Notes: a model not told the origin generated them from the sequence alone. Shown: positions 1 through 9,403, numbered from the stretch's first letter. The stretch: DNA of 64,000 nt from UMGS1370 sp046957575 (GCA_046957575.1 JBKUOG010000001.1:124001-188000); one strand, 5' to 3'. A program made the numbers and translations.

Positions 1-1256
1 ATTCGCCGGAAAAGGCCCGCGCATATTCCAAAGATCTTCTGCAAAAGGTAAAAGAAACCATTAAAACAGAAGCTTTTAATGGAAAACTTCTTATTTTTAA
101 TTCCAAATATGACCTTGTTTATCCAGAAGCATTTCAAAACAATGAAATATCCGATCTGCTGACGTCCGCCTGCTCTTCTGCCATAAAGCAGGAAGCCGGA
201 GAAAGCGTCCACAGCAGAATCATACAGGCCGAACGTCAAAAATGGTATCTCAAATTTTTTACTTTAAAAACAGATTACTCAGTACGGGCAAAATATTTTA
301 TCGCCGCTGTTCCCATTCCTGATATGTCCGCGTTCTGGAATTATACCCAAAAACGATTTTGGATTGTTTTACTGACAGCTTCCGGTATTTCATCTGTTCT
401 TGCCTGGCTAATTTCAAGAAGCATTTCCATGCCTTTACAAAAACTGTGCAGACGGATTCAGATATTAGGAGATGGATATCTGAATCCAATTGATGAAAAT
501 TTTTCATTATCCGAACTGCAGTCATTAAAACTTTCCTACAATCAAATGGAACAGCGTATCCAAAAAAGCGAGGAAGAAAAAAATCGATTTTTCCAAAATG
601 TATCCCATGATCTGAAAACACCTTTAGCATCCATAACCGGCTATGCTCAGGGAATTTCCTGCGGCGTTATTGAAGATCATAAAAAGGCAGCTGAGATTAT
701 CCTGTCTGAAAGCCTGCGAATGACTTCTCTAATCGAAAGTATTCTGTCTTTAACAAAAATGGACAATCAAAATCTGCATCTGCATCTTACAGATGTGGAC
801 CTGGTGGAATTTACAGATGAATGTATGGAGTCTATGCAGGGAATCAACATGGATTGTTCTCTTATTCTAACCACTGATCCAGATGTTATCTGTATTGAAA
901 CTGATCCGGATTTGCTGAATCGAATTCTTCAAAATCTGCTCTCTAATTCCCTGCGTTATGCTGATACAAAAATCACAGTGGATATCACACAGAAGGAGCA
1001 TATGGCTGTCATCCTCATCAAAGATGATGGTCCTGGATTTGACAATGCAGATCTTCCCCATGTTTTTGAACGTTTTTATAAAGGAAAGGGCGGAAAAACA
1101 GGAATCGGACTTTCTGTTGTATGGTCTGCCATCCACTATCTCGGAGGATCTATAGAAATCGGAAATCAGTCCCATCCCTCTAAAGGCGCTTACTATCGCC
1201 TGTATCTTCCAGAAAAATTTCATATCAGCCAAAAACAGGGACTGCCGCACTCGTAA
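1..1256 (+). CDS. Sensor histidine kinase, 5'-truncated by the window edge
   Basis: This is the C-terminal part of a membrane sensor histidine kinase of a two-component system. The reading frame is open from base 3, so the true start lies upstream of the window. Visible in order: the end of an extracellular sensor domain, a membrane segment near bases 357-410 (FWIVLLTASGISSVLAWLI), a HAMP linker, the HisKA phosphoacceptor motif VSHDLKTPLASI, and the HATPase boxes NLLSNSLRYA (N), DDGPGF (G1), FERFYKG (F) and GIGLSVV (G2). All catalytic boxes look intact. Its response regulator is expected upstream, outside the window. It converges on the binding-protein gene downstream and shares a terminator with it. 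The signal is unknown. Confidence 0.93.
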   Translation, partial: SPEKARAYSKDLLQKVKETIKTEAFNGKLLIFNSKYDLVYPEAFQNNEISDLLTSACSSAIKQEAGESVHSRIIQAERQKWYLKFFTLKTDYSVRAKYFIAAVPIPDMSAFWNYTQKRFWIVLLTASGISSVLAWLISRSISMPLQKLCRRIQILGDGYLNPIDENFSLSELQSLKLSYNQMEQRIQKSEEEKNRFFQNVSHDLKTPLASITGYAQGISCGVIEDHKKAAEIILSESLRMTSLIESILSLTKMDNQNLHLHLTDVDLVEFTDECMESMQGINMDCSLILTTDPDVICIETDPDLLNRILQNLLSNSLRYADTKITVDITQKEHMAVILIKDDGPGFDNADLPHVFERFYKGKGGKTGIGLSVVWSAIHYLGGSIEIGNQSHPSKGAYYRLYLPEKFHISQKQGLPHS

Positions 1257-1279
1257 AAAGTGCGCAGCCCCCCTGTTTT
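1232..1279. terminator. Bidirectional terminator hairpin between convergent genes
   Basis: Inverted repeat with AAAACAGGG on the left arm and CCCTGTTTT on the right, extended inward by CTGC/GCAC pairing, with a short loop. It overlaps the end of the kinase gene. A T-rich tail is available in both directions, so it can end both convergent transcripts. Confidence 0.75.
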
Positions 1280-1284
1280 ACAGA

Positions 1285-2823
1285 CTATCTCGCCTCATAT
1301 AAATCTTTTGTGTAATTTTCCATCGGATCCCAGTTCTTAAACTCAAAATCTTCTGGGCTTACGTCTGCGCCTGCTGTCTTTGCGGCATCAATCGCGCGCA
1401 TCCACTCTTCCTGAGTCTTTTCTGACAAAGCCTGAAGTTCTGCTTTGTAATCGATGTTCTGAGCCAGCACTCCCTGTGCAATCTCACCTAAGTTTGGAGA
1501 AATTGCTGCAGCCTGTGCATATACAGCAGCCGTATCTGGCTTTGCCACAATTGGATCCGGAGCCAAAGCCGCCTGCTCGTTGTTAATCTGGTAATACTCT
1601 AACATAACCGGATCGGTCATATGCTCTTTGTTTAAAGAATCAATAACAGAAACAAATCCGCCGTCTTCTACCAGACCTGCCTGATACTCTTCTGAATACA
1701 ACGCCATTAAATATTTAGCTGCTGCTTCTGGATGTTCACACTGAGAAGAAATTCCCATCCATGGCTGAGCGCCGACGTAAGGAAGTTTGCCCTTCATGCC
1801 ATCGTCTGGAACCGGAAGAGCCATTACGCCAAAATCTAAATCTGGATTTTCCTGACGCCAGGTAGAAATGCACCATGCGCCCTGAATGATAAATGCAGCC
1901 TGATTCTGTGCAAACAGAGCTCTTGCCTCAGGCGCTTTCATGGATACAGAGTTTGGATGGAAACATCCCTCTTTTACCAGAGTATCATAGAACTCAAATG
2001 CATTCTGCATAGCCTGGGAATTCATGGTATTCTGTCCATCTACCAAAATCATCTGGGAAATGTCGCTGCACTTTGCTCCATCTAAGCTGGCCAGAGAGCG
2101 AATGGCAAGTTCCAGACGATTTGCCTGAGCGCCGCTGTCAATAATTCCATAATATCTGCCTTTTCCGGCTTCTGTTACCTGCTTGCAGACATCAATAAAC
2201 TCGCTCCATGTGGTCGGAAGGTTTTCTACATCCACACCTGCCTCGGTAAGAACCGTCTTGTTGTAGAACATTAATGTATTGATAATGTTTGCAGACTCCG
2301 GCAAAACGTATACTTTGCCGTCCATGGTCGTGATTCCTTCATTTAAAGCGCCGTCAGCAAAGGAATTTAAAAATTCCTCTGGCATATAATCGTTTAATGG
2401 CACAAACCAGTTTTCAGTCAATACCGTGCTGAGTTTCATTCCAGACGGAATCGGGAACAGATCCGGCGCATTTCCTGCCTTAATGGCAGAAATAACGGTT
2501 TCCTTAAACTGATCCGTTGCCAATACCGTATACTCAATGGTAATATTGGGATTTTCTTCCATAAATTTCTTATGGAACTCCTCTCTTCTGGCCTTGGTGG
2601 TGTCGCTCCAGTCGATTACCTGCAATGTAATCTGCTCGTCAGAATCTGTTTTCTCACTTTCTGCTGCAGCCGTATTAGAAGCATTTGCAGAAGTCTCTGC
2701 AGTCTCTGCCTTAGTTGTCCCGGCAGCAGAATTTTCAGTTGTCACATTGACGCCGCATCCGCATACAGTTCCCATCATGGCAACTGCCAAAGCAGCAGCT
2801 AACAGTCCTTTTCTCTTTCTCAT
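1285..2823 (-). CDS. Sugar ABC transporter substrate-binding lipoprotein (family 1)
   Basis: Extracellular solute-binding protein of a carbohydrate ABC importer, 512 aa. The N-terminus (MRKRKGLLAAALAVAMMG) is a lipoprotein signal ending in a VCGC lipobox, followed by a Ser/Thr/Ala/Glu-rich linker to about residue 65. The mature part has the family-1 fold signatures: VIDWSDTTKARREEF near the start, FYNKTVLTEAGVD, and GAWCISTWRQENPDLDFGV. It is the first binding component of a three-gene cluster with two permeases, which are transcribed before it. RBS AAAGGAGGA precedes the start. The substrate cannot be read from the sequence. The divergent DUF4838 enzyme and ROK repressor suggest an oligosaccharide. 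Confidence 0.92.
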   Translation of the reverse strand: MRKRKGLLAAALAVAMMGTVCGCGVNVTTENSAAGTTKAETAETSANASNTAAAESEKTDSDEQITLQVIDWSDTTKARREEFHKKFMEENPNITIEYTVLATDQFKETVISAIKAGNAPDLFPIPSGMKLSTVLTENWFVPLNDYMPEEFLNSFADGALNEGITTMDGKVYVLPESANIINTLMFYNKTVLTEAGVDVENLPTTWSEFIDVCKQVTEAGKGRYYGIIDSGAQANRLELAIRSLASLDGAKCSDISQMILVDGQNTMNSQAMQNAFEFYDTLVKEGCFHPNSVSMKAPEARALFAQNQAAFIIQGAWCISTWRQENPDLDFGVMALPVPDDGMKGKLPYVGAQPWMGISSQCEHPEAAAKYLMALYSEEYQAGLVEDGGFVSVIDSLNKEHMTDPVMLEYYQINNEQAALAPDPIVAKPDTAAVYAQAAAISPNLGEIAQGVLAQNIDYKAELQALSEKTQEEWMRAIDAAKTAGADVSPEDFEFKNWDPMENYTKDLYEAR

Positions 2824-2854
2824 CTTCGTCCTCCTTTTAGAAATTAATATAGCA

Positions 2855-3697
2855 TCAGCTCTTTACCGCGCCTGCAATACCGTCTACAAAGTATTTTTGC
2901 AGGACAACGAAAATAAAGATCACAGGCAGTATGGCAATACTGGCTCCTGCTGCAATTCCGGTCCAGTCTACCACATTTTCCCCTCTCAGAGCATACAGAC
3001 CTACAGCCAGAGTTCTGATAGAAGGATTGTTTAATGTAATAATCAAAGGCAGCAAAAAGGAATTCCAGGTCCAGATAAACTGCATGATTACCACTGTCAC
3101 CATAATCGGCTTTGCCAGAGGAAACATTACTTTTCCATAAGTCTGCACAAAGTTTGCTCCGTCTATGGTTGCCGCTTCCTCCATCTCTTTTGGGAGAGAT
3201 GCATAAAAGCTGGAAAATAACATTAAAAAGATTACATGGCCGCCTCCGGACTCTGCCAGAATCAGTCCCAGCAGATTTTGGGACAGCCCTATGTTTTTTA
3301 ACAGTTCATAGATGGGAATTACCGTAAATACCAGAGGAATGGTAATGCTTGCCATAAAGATTTTCATGATCAGGCTTTTTCCCACAAAACTGTATCTGCC
3401 AAGGACATAACCGGCTAAAGATGTACTGAGCAGTACAATTACCACTACGGATACAGTAACGATAATGGAGTTTTTAAAATACACTCCAAAATTCGCATTG
3501 TTCCATGCTCTGACAAAGTTATCCATACGGAATGATTCTGGAATCAGTTTCAATCCGCTTGCGAAAAATTCATTCTGAGTTTTGAAAGATGCAGAAACCA
3601 TCCACAAAAATGGATAAATCCAAAGGAATGCTGTTACAGCAAGAATCATATACAGAAGAACTTTTCCAAATTTTTTAAATACTGATGTCTTTCCCAT
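2855..3697 (-). CDS. Carbohydrate ABC transporter permease, MalG type
   Basis: Inner-membrane permease of a CUT1-type sugar importer, 280 aa with six predicted membrane segments. It carries the cytoplasmic EAA loop EEAATIDGANFVQTYGKVMF that docks the ATPase. The C-terminus (YFVDGIAGAVKS) is typical of MalG-like subunits. It starts 8 bp after the stop of the first permease, with RBS AGGAGG, so the two are translated from one mRNA. No ATPase gene is nearby, which is common in Firmicutes where one MsmX-type ATPase serves many importers. That sharing is inference here. Confidence 0.92.
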   Translation of the reverse strand: MGKTSVFKKFGKVLLYMILAVTAFLWIYPFLWMVSASFKTQNEFFASGLKLIPESFRMDNFVRAWNNANFGVYFKNSIIVTVSVVVIVLLSTSLAGYVLGRYSFVGKSLIMKIFMASITIPLVFTVIPIYELLKNIGLSQNLLGLILAESGGGHVIFLMLFSSFYASLPKEMEEAATIDGANFVQTYGKVMFPLAKPIMVTVVIMQFIWTWNSFLLPLIITLNNPSIRTLAVGLYALRGENVVDWTGIAAGASIAILPVIFIFVVLQKYFVDGIAGAVKS

Positions 3698-3705
3698 AGT
3701 TCCTC

Positions 3706-4644
3706 CTAAACGGATCTCTTTTTCTGAAAATGCTGTTTTGCTGAATTTCCGATAATTCCAATGCAGACCACCAGCGCTCCAAACATCATGGCTGCCGCAC
3801 TGGCATATCCCAGTCTTGGCATACCGGAAGAATTTGCATAAGCTGTCCGGTATACAAAAGTTGCCGCCACATCAGTTGCATAGAACGGACCTCCGTTGGT
3901 CATGGTCTGAATCAGATCAAATACTTTCAGAGAACTAATGGTGCATAAAACTGCAATCACTCCGCCGATAGGAAGAATCAGCGGAAATACCACATAACGG
4001 AAGGTCTGCCACTTATTGGCCCCATCTATGGTTGCCGCCTCATACACATCCTGAGAAACGCTCTGAAGAGCTGCCAGCCAGTAAATCATATAGGTGCCCG
4101 CATCTTTCCAGACACCAATCAGCACGACTACCGGAAGGGCAGTCTGGGCAGTTCCGAGCCAGTTGGGACCTCTCACACCGAAAATCGCTAAAAGCTGATT
4201 GATAGAGCCAGTACCGCCGAAAATAAACATCATAATAATTCCTACAATAGAAGCTGTGGTAATAACCGGCAGGAAAAATACGGTTCTGAAAAAGGCTGCT
4301 CCTCTTTTGATAATACTGTTGAATATGTAAGCCAGAGCAAGGGATAAAGTAAGCTGAATGGGAACCGCCATAATCATGTATTTGAAACTGTTGAGTACCG
4401 CATTAAAAAAATACTTATCCTTCAAAAGTTCCTTAAAGTTGTCCAACCCGACAAAAAGCGCGTTGGAGGTCATCCCTGACCAGTCCAATGTAGAGTAAAA
4501 AATGCTGGATAAAATAGGATATCCCTGAAACAGGATATATAAAATCAGCGTTGGCATCATAAATACCCAGCACCACAGATTAATGCGCCGTCTTTTTCTT
4601 CGGAGCGCTGCCCCAAAAGGAACGGCAGACGATGGTTTACTCAC
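3706..4644 (-). CDS. Carbohydrate ABC transporter permease, MalF type
   Basis: First gene of the importer operon: a 312-aa membrane permease of the CUT1 family. It has a basic N-terminus (LRRKRRRINLW), six membrane segments and the EAA loop YEAATIDGANKWQTFRYVVF. The protein is the usual length for Firmicute MalF-like subunits, which lack the large periplasmic loop of E. coli MalF. It is divergent from the DUF4838 gene across a 249-bp AT-rich region, so both operons are probably controlled from there. Confidence 0.92.
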   Translation of the reverse strand: MSKPSSAVPFGAALRRKRRRINLWCWVFMMPTLILYILFQGYPILSSIFYSTLDWSGMTSNALFVGLDNFKELLKDKYFFNAVLNSFKYMIMAVPIQLTLSLALAYIFNSIIKRGAAFFRTVFFLPVITTASIVGIIMMFIFGGTGSINQLLAIFGVRGPNWLGTAQTALPVVVLIGVWKDAGTYMIYWLAALQSVSQDVYEAATIDGANKWQTFRYVVFPLILPIGGVIAVLCTISSLKVFDLIQTMTNGGPFYATDVAATFVYRTAYANSSGMPRLGYASAAAMMFGALVVCIGIIGNSAKQHFQKKRSV

Positions 4645-4893
4645 AATCTCATCCTCTCTTTCCCGTTTATTTAATTACAAAAAATAATCAATATTTCGAT
4701 TTGCTCGATGAGTTTATATTAGCATAAAGCCAGAGATTTTACAATATTTTTTTAACTCAGACTCAAAAATAGTTTATAATTACTAATTACATTTTTATTT
4801 TTTGTCTATTTTGTATATATATTTTCCATCCTCCCTTCTGTTATAATAATTACGATTTATAATTAATTTTTCTATAATAGACTTGGAGGAAAT
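4645..4893. promoter_or_regulatory. Divergent AT-rich control region of the glycan locus
   Basis: 249 bp between the importer operon and the DUF4838/ROK operon. It contains an exact 10-bp direct repeat TTTATAATTA at 4773-4782 and 4856-4865, and TATAAT at 4842-4847, 4858-4863 and 4873-4878. No clear TTGACA-type -35 box was found at the right distance. ROK repressors often bind AT-rich repeats, so the repeat is a candidate operator, but this is inference. Confidence 0.4.
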
Positions 4894-6858
4894 ATGAAGA
4901 TCAATATTAACTTTTCCCAGACAAATAGCCAGATTATTGACTTTTCTGCAAAAGAACTGGCCCGCTATCTCGGTGAAATGATGGCAGATTCATTAATTTC
5001 AATTAATAATCAATCCAATTTCCCGAACCCTGATCTGACTATCTGCTTAAAGACAGCAGATTTATGCTGTGAATACGGCATGGATCCAGTGGATAATCCG
5101 GAGTTTGATGACCAATATGTGATTTCCGTTACAGATAACCAGGGAGTGATTGCCGGCTCCAACCCCAGAAGTGTCCTGTTAGGAGTCTACCATTATTTAA
5201 GATCCTTAGGATGCCGCTTTCTGGCCCCCGGCTCCTCCTTTGAGTCGATTCCTCCTTTATATAAGAAAGAGGAACTGTTCTGTTCTTGTAAACGAACGGC
5301 TTCTCTTCGCCACAGAGGCGTCTGCCTCGAAGGATCCAGTTCCCTGGAAAATATCCTGGATTTTGTAGACTGGCTGCCAAAACTGGGCTACAACTGTTTT
5401 TTTCTCCAGTTTCAGATTCCCTATACCTTCATGGCCCGCTGGTATCATCACGAAATGAATCCTCTGCTCGCTCCTGAAGAGTTTTCTAAGGAAACGGCCC
5501 TTTCCTATACCGAACAAGTCACAAAGGCAATGGATTTAAGAGGCGTCATACTCCACCAGGTCGGACATGGCTGGACCGGAGGAGCTATCGGTCAGAATTC
5601 CTGCGACTGGAAACCTTTAAAAAAGCCTTTAGATCCGGCAGAGATAAACAAACTGGCTCTTTTAAACGGAAAACGGCAGCTTTTCCATGGCATCCCCATG
5701 AATACCAATCTGTGCTATTCCAATCCGGATGCCATAGACAGTTTCACCCGTCAGGTCACAGACTACATTTTGGCGCACCCTTCTGTGGACTACCTTCATG
5801 TGTGGCTGGCAGATGAGCCAAACAATATCTGCGAATGCCCGGACTGCCAAAAGACAACCCCCAGCGATCAATATGTGGAACTGCTGAACCATATAGATGA
5901 AGCCCTGACCCGTCTTCATTCTCCTGTAAAAATTGTGTTTCTCCTTTATCAGGAACTGCTCTGGGCCCCAAAACATGCCAGATTCCGCAATCCGGACCGC
6001 TTTCTTTTAATGTTCGCCCCCATCAGCCGGACATTTGATGCCTCCTACCAGACAAAGGACTCTTCTCTGGATTCGGATCACCTCCCGGCTCTTCCTCTGT
6101 ATGAGAGAAACCGTATTTCTCTTCCTACCAGTTTAGAGGAAAATCTGGCCCATTTAAAAGCATGGCAGAATATTTTTTCCGGAGACAGTTTTATATACGA
6201 CTACCCCCTTGGACGGGCACATTACGGAGACTTTGGCTACATTCACATTTCCCGCATTATCAGCGAGGATATTAAAAAAATCCGCTCTATGGGGTTAAAC
6301 GGCTATATCAGCTGTCAGGAACTGCGGTGCGGTTTTCCCAACTTCCTTCCCAATTACGTTATGGGATACACGCTGTTTGATGAAACCGCTTCCTTTCAGG
6401 AATTAGTCCAGGAATATTTTTCCGCCGCCTACGGCCATGGCTGGGAAGAAGTCCTCTCCTATCTGACCGATCTTTCCAACCTGTGCAGCTGTGATTATTT
6501 TAATGGAAAAGGGGAACGGATCAGTCCTTCTACTGCCGAGCATATGGAACTGCTCCTTAAGCGGGCCGCCAGCTTTGGACAGGATTTACCCTCCCGTACC
6601 CATACGGACAAACCAGAAAATTTATTCTGGAAACATCTTGATTACCACAGGGAATATAGTTTACAATTAGGAAAAGCTCTCCTTCTTTTATCCAAAGGAG
6701 AAACAGATGCGGCTCAGCAGGTCTGGCATGATTTCCAGAACTGGATTTGCCAAAATGAATCCTCGTTCCAGTCCTGTCTGGATGTATACCGCGTATCAGA
6801 AGTGTCTACCAAATATACTGGATTTTTACTGGAAGAGCCGCTTAAGAACACTTTGTAA
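4894..6858 (+). CDS. DUF4838-domain protein, putative glycoside hydrolase
   Basis: A 654-aa protein without signal peptide, so probably cytoplasmic. The N-terminal 120 residues resemble the alpha-glucuronidase-type accessory domain (GVYHYLRSLGCRFLAPG). The central part is a barrel-like DUF4838 region with HVWLADEPNNICECPDCQ, a segment typical of that family, where the acidic residues and the Cys-x-Cys-x-x-Cys cluster stand out. The C-terminal 150 residues are helical. RBS GGAGGA lies before the start. With a sugar importer on one side and a ROK regulator 21 bp downstream, it probably cleaves the imported oligosaccharide. Catalytic residues and substrate are not known to me. Family placement is good, enzymatic role is inference. 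Confidence 0.8.
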   Translation: MKININFSQTNSQIIDFSAKELARYLGEMMADSLISINNQSNFPNPDLTICLKTADLCCEYGMDPVDNPEFDDQYVISVTDNQGVIAGSNPRSVLLGVYHYLRSLGCRFLAPGSSFESIPPLYKKEELFCSCKRTASLRHRGVCLEGSSSLENILDFVDWLPKLGYNCFFLQFQIPYTFMARWYHHEMNPLLAPEEFSKETALSYTEQVTKAMDLRGVILHQVGHGWTGGAIGQNSCDWKPLKKPLDPAEINKLALLNGKRQLFHGIPMNTNLCYSNPDAIDSFTRQVTDYILAHPSVDYLHVWLADEPNNICECPDCQKTTPSDQYVELLNHIDEALTRLHSPVKIVFLLYQELLWAPKHARFRNPDRFLLMFAPISRTFDASYQTKDSSLDSDHLPALPLYERNRISLPTSLEENLAHLKAWQNIFSGDSFIYDYPLGRAHYGDFGYIHISRIISEDIKKIRSMGLNGYISCQELRCGFPNFLPNYVMGYTLFDETASFQELVQEYFSAAYGHGWEEVLSYLTDLSNLCSCDYFNGKGERISPSTAEHMELLLKRAASFGQDLPSRTHTDKPENLFWKHLDYHREYSLQLGKALLLLSKGETDAAQQVWHDFQNWICQNESSFQSCLDVYRVSEVSTKYTGFLLEEPLKNTL

Positions 6859-6879
6859 TACACTCTATGGAGGATTGCC

Positions 6880-8070
6880 ATGTACCGCGGAAAGAAAAAC
6901 CAGCCATCTAACCGGGCGCGGATTCTGGAATGTATTTTCCGAAATGCCCCAGTTGCCCGATCAGAAATTGCAGAAATGACAGAAATCACTCCGGCTGCAG
7001 TCACTACCATTGTAGCCGGACTCATGGCCGAACACATTGTTGTAGAATCGGAAGATCTGGTGATTGATGAAGTTTCTACCGGCCGCCGAAAAGTTCCCAT
7101 TGATATTAATCCGACTGCTTTCTACAGCATCGGAGCCGAATTTACGCAAAAGGCCTTGGTCATATGTCTGACAGACTTAAAGGGAACTACTATCCAATGT
7201 ATTTCTTCCCCTTACAGCGATCGTCTGGCTCGTGAAATTACCATAAGGCTCATTAATGGCATCCAGACCGTTGTTGCCCAGTCAGGGATTTCCTGGGAAC
7301 AAATCATCGGCATAGGAATCGCTATCCCAGGACATATTAATTCAGACTCCGACAACTTAATTACCAATCGAAAAACCTGGTCCCACTTTTCTCCAAAGGA
7401 ACTGGAGAAACATATCCCCCTGCCGATTGCATACGAAAATAACGTCCGCTGCATGGCACTTGCCCAGTACCTGTTCCGTCCTGCTGACAGTCCGGACAGC
7501 TTTGCGTTTTTTCACATAGGTTTGGGAATGTTCTGCGCCAATGTAGCGGACGGCGAAATTTTTTTAGGTAATAATTATATGGCAGGCGAGATCGGCCATA
7601 CCATTGTCAATGAAAACGGCAGGAGATGCGAATGTGGGAAATACGGTTGTCTTCAGACCTATGCCAGCGAAACCTGGCTATTAAAAAATGCCAGACTGGT
7701 TTATCAGAATTCACCCGATACCCTGCTTCGGAATCTGGCTGCCAATGAAGAAGAAATTAAGATAGAAACCGTAATTACCGCCTATTCCATGGGAGATCCC
7801 CTTATCTGCAAGTACATCCGGGACGCGTTAAAGTATCTGGGAATTGCAGCTTCCAATATCGCCATTACCATGAATCCGGGAAAATTTTTCCTTCATGGAC
7901 AGTTTTTAGATGATGAGACCATACGAAGTGAACTCTTAGATTATATTGACCGGCAGCTGCTTTTTATCGGCCGTACCTATACCAGCAATATCGAAATACT
8001 TCCCTACCGGCCAGAAGATGGCGCTGTGGGGGCCAGCGCCTTAGCAGTGCGGAATTTCTTTATTAATTGA
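6880..8070 (+). CDS. ROK-family transcriptional repressor
   Basis: 396-aa NagC/XylR/Mlc-type regulator. Residues 1-75 form a winged-helix DNA-binding domain (NRARILECIFRNAPVARSEI). The rest is the ROK sugar-binding fold with the phosphate loop IGIAIPGHI, the substrate segment YENNVRCMALAQ and the zinc-binding signature RCECGKYGCLQTYAS (Cys cluster complete). It sits 21 bp after the DUF4838 gene and is probably co-transcribed, so it likely senses a sugar released by the importer and hydrolase and represses both operons. The HTH shows it is a repressor rather than a sugar kinase. Confidence 0.93.
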   Translation: MYRGKKNQPSNRARILECIFRNAPVARSEIAEMTEITPAAVTTIVAGLMAEHIVVESEDLVIDEVSTGRRKVPIDINPTAFYSIGAEFTQKALVICLTDLKGTTIQCISSPYSDRLAREITIRLINGIQTVVAQSGISWEQIIGIGIAIPGHINSDSDNLITNRKTWSHFSPKELEKHIPLPIAYENNVRCMALAQYLFRPADSPDSFAFFHIGLGMFCANVADGEIFLGNNYMAGEIGHTIVNENGRRCECGKYGCLQTYASETWLLKNARLVYQNSPDTLLRNLAANEEEIKIETVITAYSMGDPLICKYIRDALKYLGIAASNIAITMNPGKFFLHGQFLDDETIRSELLDYIDRQLLFIGRTYTSNIEILPYRPEDGAVGASALAVRNFFIN

Positions 8071-8083
8071 GCATGACAATTTT

Positions 8084-8555
8084 CTAGATATCCCCCAGAT
8101 AATTTTTTCCTTTGGTGCGGATACTTAGTTTTTTTCCATCTGAGTATCCCTCCAAAGCTCCCTTCAATTCGCGGATCAGACATTCTCTTAAAGCATGAAT
8201 CCGATCACAATATTCCCCCAATATATTTTCATTTACCTTTGTTGTCATAAGCCAATCCGTTCCAGAAATTTTCTTGCTGCTAACCAATTTCCATCCTTTT
8301 TGTCGATTCGTACCCGCTATATATCTTCCCTTGCTATCTGTTACAGAAAATTCCACATCTGACGTTTCTGTCGTTTCCAATGCTCCTAAAAATTTTTCTT
8401 TTTTTATTTCAATAAAAAGCCTTCCCGTTTTATCATATTGATTTTTACCAATATAGGGATTTTTTTCCTTTATCAATTTCCTCTGACCATTCAATTTCCA
8501 ACAGCAGTTTTTCTCTGACAACAGCCTCATCCTCAACTATCAGTATTTTTTTCAT
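8084..8555 (-). pseudogene. Decayed two-component remnant: response-regulator start fused to sensor Cache fragment
   Basis: Two reading frames together make a broken gene. From 8555 to 8445 a 36-codon ORF reads MKKILIVEDEAVVREKLLLE, the start of a receiver domain with the acidic pair ED, and then stops. Overlapping it, the frame 8536-8084 turns from nonsense into a stretch from about residue 27 (YIGKNQYDKTGRLFIEI, then VEFSVTDSKGRYIAG and GTDWLMTTKV) that resembles the dCache sensor domain of YesM-type histidine kinases. The simplest reading is a deletion that joined a yesN-like regulator to a yesM-like kinase. The receiver ATG overlaps the stop of the XRE-cupin gene (ATGA), so the old coupling is kept. 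The C-terminal 40 residues are not recognised. Confidence 0.65.
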
Positions 8556-9169
8556 CCCCTATACACCTCTCCAGAAGCTTCTGAACTTTCCTCATACACC
8601 GTACGTTTAGAAAACGGAAACCAGATTGCTGGTGTAAATACCGCAAGTCCGATTACCATTTCATCTCCCTCATTCATCACAATATGAGGAAGATTGGAAC
8701 GCACAAGAGTCGAATCCCCCGAATTCAAGTGGATTTTTTCCGTACCAATCAGAACTTCCAGTTTTCCCGACTCTACCATAATAATTTCTTCACTCGGATG
8801 AATGACCGGACGTTCCCCATCTTTGGAATGGGGTTCCAGTTCAAACCGGATAATCAGAGACTGGGGAACAAACTCAGCAGATGGCATTGGAGTCAGCAAA
8901 TGATATCGGATGCTTGAGTTTGGCTGAGACAAAATAATACTCTCATTTTTCCGAGTAGTTAGGCGGCTTTCTGTCTCTGTTCCTCCCATAAAAAGATAAG
9001 TTGGTACGTCCAGCGCTCCGCTCAGCTTTCTCAGCGTTGCCAGTGACGGAGCCGTCAAATCCCTCTCTATCTGAGAAATATAGCCAATAGAAAGACCTGT
9101 TTTTTCCGCCAGTTCTTTCAGGGTAATCCCTCTGGACTTTCTAACACTTCGTACATTTTCTCCTAGCAT
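8552..9169 (-). CDS. XRE-family regulator with C-terminal cupin sensor
   Basis: 205 aa. Residues 1-65 are a helix-turn-helix (GITLKELAEKTGLSIGYISQ). Residues 105-180 form a cupin barrel (HPSEEIIMVESGKLEVLIG, then LNSGDSTLVRSNLPH), the usual ligand sensor of PuuR-like regulators of amino-acid and amine metabolism. It is divergent from the dipeptide epimerase operon across 234 bp, so it is its likely regulator. The only thing downstream of it is the decayed receiver fragment, overlapping by ATGA. Confidence 0.92.
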   Translation of the reverse strand: MLGENVRSVRKSRGITLKELAEKTGLSIGYISQIERDLTAPSLATLRKLSGALDVPTYLFMGGTETESRLTTRKNESIILSQPNSSIRYHLLTPMPSAEFVPQSLIIRFELEPHSKDGERPVIHPSEEIIMVESGKLEVLIGTEKIHLNSGDSTLVRSNLPHIVMNEGDEMVIGLAVFTPAIWFPFSKRTVYEESSEASGEVYRG

Positions 9170-9343
9170 TAATCTTATCCCCCTGCCCTGTCTTATTTGA
9201 ATCTTTTTATTTTTTAGTATACCATATTTTTTTATATATATAAAATTTTTTTCAATACTCTTCGGTTCTTTCGTCTTTTTTCACATAATTTTATCTGATT
9301 TTTCATCATTTTTCCTGTTTTTCGTTTTTATCCTTGCAAAAGG

Positions 9344-9372
9344 TTGACTATAAATTTTAGAAATAGTAAAAT
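9344..9372 (+). promoter_or_regulatory. Sigma-A promoter of the epimerase operon
   Basis: TTGACT at 9344-9349 and TAAAAT at 9367-9372 with a 17-bp spacer, 32 bp before the ATG of the epimerase gene. The expected start of transcription is near 9379. The region upstream to 9170 is T-rich and may hold the operator of the XRE-cupin protein. Confidence 0.75.
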
Positions 9373-9403
9373 TATATTAAAATTTTTCTAACAGGAGGCA
9401 CTT

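Noticed and set aside
2537..3034. Long plus-strand frame over the binding protein and permease genes
   Set aside because: It is antisense to well-supported genes, without ribosome site or recognisable domain.
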